A DNA stretch of 64,000 nucleotides from Halocynthiibacter namhaensis (lineage in GTDB: Bacteria > Pseudomonadota > Alphaproteobacteria > Rhodobacterales > Rhodobacteraceae). Each line of letters begins with the position of its first letter. Within the stretch, counting starts at the first letter, position 1. Shown one piece after another: positions 62,302-64,000 of this stretch. The stretch spans positions 496,001 through 560,000 of the forward strand of contig NZ_JWIF01000056.1 in the NCBI RefSeq assembly GCF_000812685.1, in the 5' to 3' direction. A program made the position numbers and the translations under genes. A model generated the notes under the pieces. The model was given only the letters and a program-made list of their open reading frames with translations, was not told the DNA's origin and did not search any database.

Positions 62302-62858
62302 GGCCGGATCTCGACCGTGGTGCCTACTGGGGTGACGCGCCACAGTTCTTCGATGGCGTCGTTGGAAATGGCGATGCAACCTGCTGTCCAATCCCAAAGA
62401 ATCGTGGCCATGCCGAATCTATCATTCGGTTGGCCGTGAATGAAAATATCCCCGCCTGGCGAAACACCGGCTTGCGCGGCCTGCGCCCGGTCGCTTGCTT
62501 GGGGGTAATCAATGCCCAGCGATAGATGAAACGCGCTTTTTGGGTTGCGTCGATTGACGGTGAAAATGCCTTCCGGTGTCTTTCCATCCCCTTCTTGGAA
62601 CTTATCACCAACGGGTTCAAAACCTAAAAACATATCATAACTGCGTAAAGCCTCGCCCGCACGAAACACGGTCATGCGACGTGCCGATTTTTCGATCAAG
62701 ATATGGTCAATTTGCCCAGTTAAAGGGGCAAGAGGCGCGACAACTGGCGGTGTTGTGGCGGGCGTCGGGGCAAAATGGATTTGCCAATAAACAGCCCCGG
62801 CGATTATCGCGATGATTGCAATAATCGCCAAGAATAGGTTTTTCAGAAAACGCTTCAC
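62298..62858 (-). CDS. L,D-transpeptidase (YkuD family)
   Basis: A 186-residue periplasmic enzyme that cross-links peptidoglycan or attaches proteins to it. One N-terminal helix (residues 7-25) anchors it. The catalytic segment has His141 in IFIHGQPNDRFG and the cysteine in WTAGCIAISNDAIEELW (Cys161). The usual SHGC motif is TAGC here. The ATG overlaps the PatB-type gene's stop by 4 nt, suggesting co-translation. The exact linkage made is unknown. Confidence 0.93.
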   Translation of the reverse strand: MKRFLKNLFLAIIAIIAIIAGAVYWQIHFAPTPATTPPVVAPLAPLTGQIDHILIEKSARRMTVFRAGEALRSYDMFLGFEPVGDKFQEGDGKTPEGIFTVNRRNPKSAFHLSLGIDYPQASDRAQAAQAGVSPGGDIFIHGQPNDRFGMATILWDWTAGCIAISNDAIEELWRVTPVGTTVEIRP

Positions 62859-64000
62859 TGAAGATCTTCAAATGCTTTCTGCAGTCGCTTCACGGCTTCG
62901 ACGATATTGGCGCGTGGGGTTGCGAAATTGAAGCGCAAATACTGTTCACCACCTTTGCCAAATGTGATGCCATGGTTCGCGGCAATCTTTGCATCCTCTT
63001 GAACACGTTTGATAAACTCGTCGCTGCTCATGCCGGTACCAGAGAAATCCGCCCAGCTTAGATAGGTCGCTTCCATGTGCATGGATTTAACGCCGGGGAT
63101 GGCATTGAGACCTTCATCCAGAATGCGGCGATTTTCATTGAGATAGGCAACAAGCGCGTCAAGCCAAGCAGCGCCAGCTTCGGAATATGCCGCCTCGGCC
63201 ATGTAGATGCCGAAAGAATTCGCGGAAATGCCCATTGCATTCATGCGTTTTTGAAAACGTGCGCGCAGGTCTAGATCATGGATAATGACGTTGCCAGAAT
63301 GGCTGCCTGCAATGTTGAAGGTTTTTGTCGTCGCGGTCATCATAACAAGGCGTTCCGCGACGGTTTCATCGACATTCGCCATTGGAATATGGGTGGCCCC
63401 CGGAAACACCAGATCGTGGTGGATTTCGTCAGAAACCAAGATCAGATCGTGACGCTTTGCGAAGTCAATGACGCCTTGCAATTCTTCCCGTGACCAAACA
63501 CGCCCGCCCGGATTATGCGGCGAACAGAACACCAACATGGTTTCATTGCCTGTCATTTGTGCGTCATAAGCGGCGAAATCCATTTTATATTTGCCATCTT
63601 CGACAACCAATGGGCATTCAACAACTTGGCGGTCAGACGCCTCGATCACGCGGGCAAAAGCGTGATACACGGGGGTGAATAGAACCACGCCATCGCCTGG
63701 CTTGGTGAAGCTATCGACACACATGGATGTTCCGTTGACAAGGCCATGGGTCGTGAAGATCGCGGCTGGATCGACCGTCCAGTTGTGACGGGTCTTCATC
63801 CACCAACATATTGAATCTTTATAGGATTTCTCGTCGGCATAATAGCCGTAGACGCCCTGATCCTTCATGGTTTCCAGCGCATCCTGGACAGATTGTGGCG
63901 GGCGAAAATCCATGTCTGCCACCCACATCGCGATGCCTTCATCGCGCGGCACGCCATAGACGGGTTCCATTGCATCCCATTTGGCGGAATGTGTGTTGCG
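62855..64000 (-). CDS. PatB/MalY-type aminotransferase or C-S lyase (5' end outside window)
   Basis: A pyridoxal-phosphate enzyme, 381 residues seen; the frame stays open to the right edge, where RNTHSAKWDAM reads like the family's beginning, so the true start is just beyond it. It carries GIAMWVADMDFRPP, FCSPHNPGGRVWSREELQGV and the PLP lysine in TATTKTFNIAGSHSGN. The family (MalY/PatB) has cystathionine beta-lyase activity and may also act as an aminotransferase or regulator. Its stop overlaps the L,D-transpeptidase start by 4 nt. Confidence 0.93.
   Translation of the reverse strand, partial: RNTHSAKWDAMEPVYGVPRDEGIAMWVADMDFRPPQSVQDALETMKDQGVYGYYADEKSYKDSICWWMKTRHNWTVDPAAIFTTHGLVNGTSMCVDSFTKPGDGVVLFTPVYHAFARVIEASDRQVVECPLVVEDGKYKMDFAAYDAQMTGNETMLVFCSPHNPGGRVWSREELQGVIDFAKRHDLILVSDEIHHDLVFPGATHIPMANVDETVAERLVMMTATTKTFNIAGSHSGNVIIHDLDLRARFQKRMNAMGISANSFGIYMAEAAYSEAGAAWLDALVAYLNENRRILDEGLNAIPGVKSMHMEATYLSWADFSGTGMSSDEFIKRVQEDAKIAANHGITFGKGGEQYLRFNFATPRANIVEAVKRLQKAFEDLQ

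Noticed and set aside
1-64000. CRISPR arrays, tRNA or rRNA genes, insertion sequences, prophage
   Set aside because: No regularly spaced repeats, no T-loop-like motif in intergenic DNA, and no transposase, integrase or phage structural proteins were found.

Overview
The window looks like chromosomal DNA of a marine alphaproteobacterium, most likely Rhodobacteraceae (Roseobacter group). The basis is gene content and protein style: a 44-residue aa3-type cytochrome oxidase subunit IV, a DmdC-like acyl-CoA dehydrogenase, a pyrB/pseudo-pyrC operon, a MobB-MoeA fusion, and several small secreted proteins that resemble conserved Rhodobacteraceae families. Coding density is high, many genes overlap by 4 nt (ATGA), and I see no phage, transposase, CRISPR, tRNA or rRNA. 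Species cannot be named from the sequence.

Layout. 1-4300: 3' part of gshA, then a leftward set made of two small membrane proteins under a GbsR/MarR-type regulator with its own inverted repeat, a secreted YHS-domain protein and two DUF805 membrane proteins. 4319-8079: leftward operon pyrB, two PH-like membrane proteins, a dihydroorotase homologue without its metal ligands, and plsY. 8224-14460: rightward uracil-DNA glycosylase, moaB and an RND efflux pair. 14435-22183: DsbD-alpha-like protein, YqgE, histidine phosphatase, Sua5-type protein, acyl-CoA dehydrogenase with a metallo-hydrolase, cytochrome oxidase subunit IV and two lipoproteins. 22208-27164: azlCD, then a tightly overlapped molybdenum-enzyme operon (fdhD, a YcxB-like gene, mobA, mobB-moeA).

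27171-36632: HAD hydrolase, rsmD with a ferredoxin reductase, peroxiredoxin, pterin dehydratase, GNAT, GDPD, RidA, and a type I secretion ABC/adaptor pair with no visible substrate gene. 36849-42548: mlaA-mlaC, a secreted protein, a class A penicillin-binding protein, and an ammonium transporter. 42567-47324: a hairpin-rich spacer, aromatic aminotransferase, sulfurtransferase, small orphans, smpB and dapA. 47489-52821: soluble lytic transglycosylase, DMT transporter, mnmD divergent from its FAD partner (a split MnmC), and an FMN reductase. 53135-64000: lipoprotein, GNAT, smc (TTG start), MltB-type lytic transglycosylase, cobD, a degenerate receiver protein, glutathionyl-hydroquinone reductase, a small conserved protein, an L,D-transpeptidase, and a PatB-type aminotransferase cut by the window end.

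Most of the window is ordinary core chromosome. The points that deserve a second look are the catalytically stripped dihydroorotase with PH-like membrane proteins inserted between it and pyrB, an iron-sulfur-less family 4 uracil-DNA glycosylase, the split MnmC, a ribosome binding site held inside a hairpin loop, a 42-nt palindrome, and a dispersed GC-rich repeat flanking dapA-slt. I did not find a clearly new multi-gene system.
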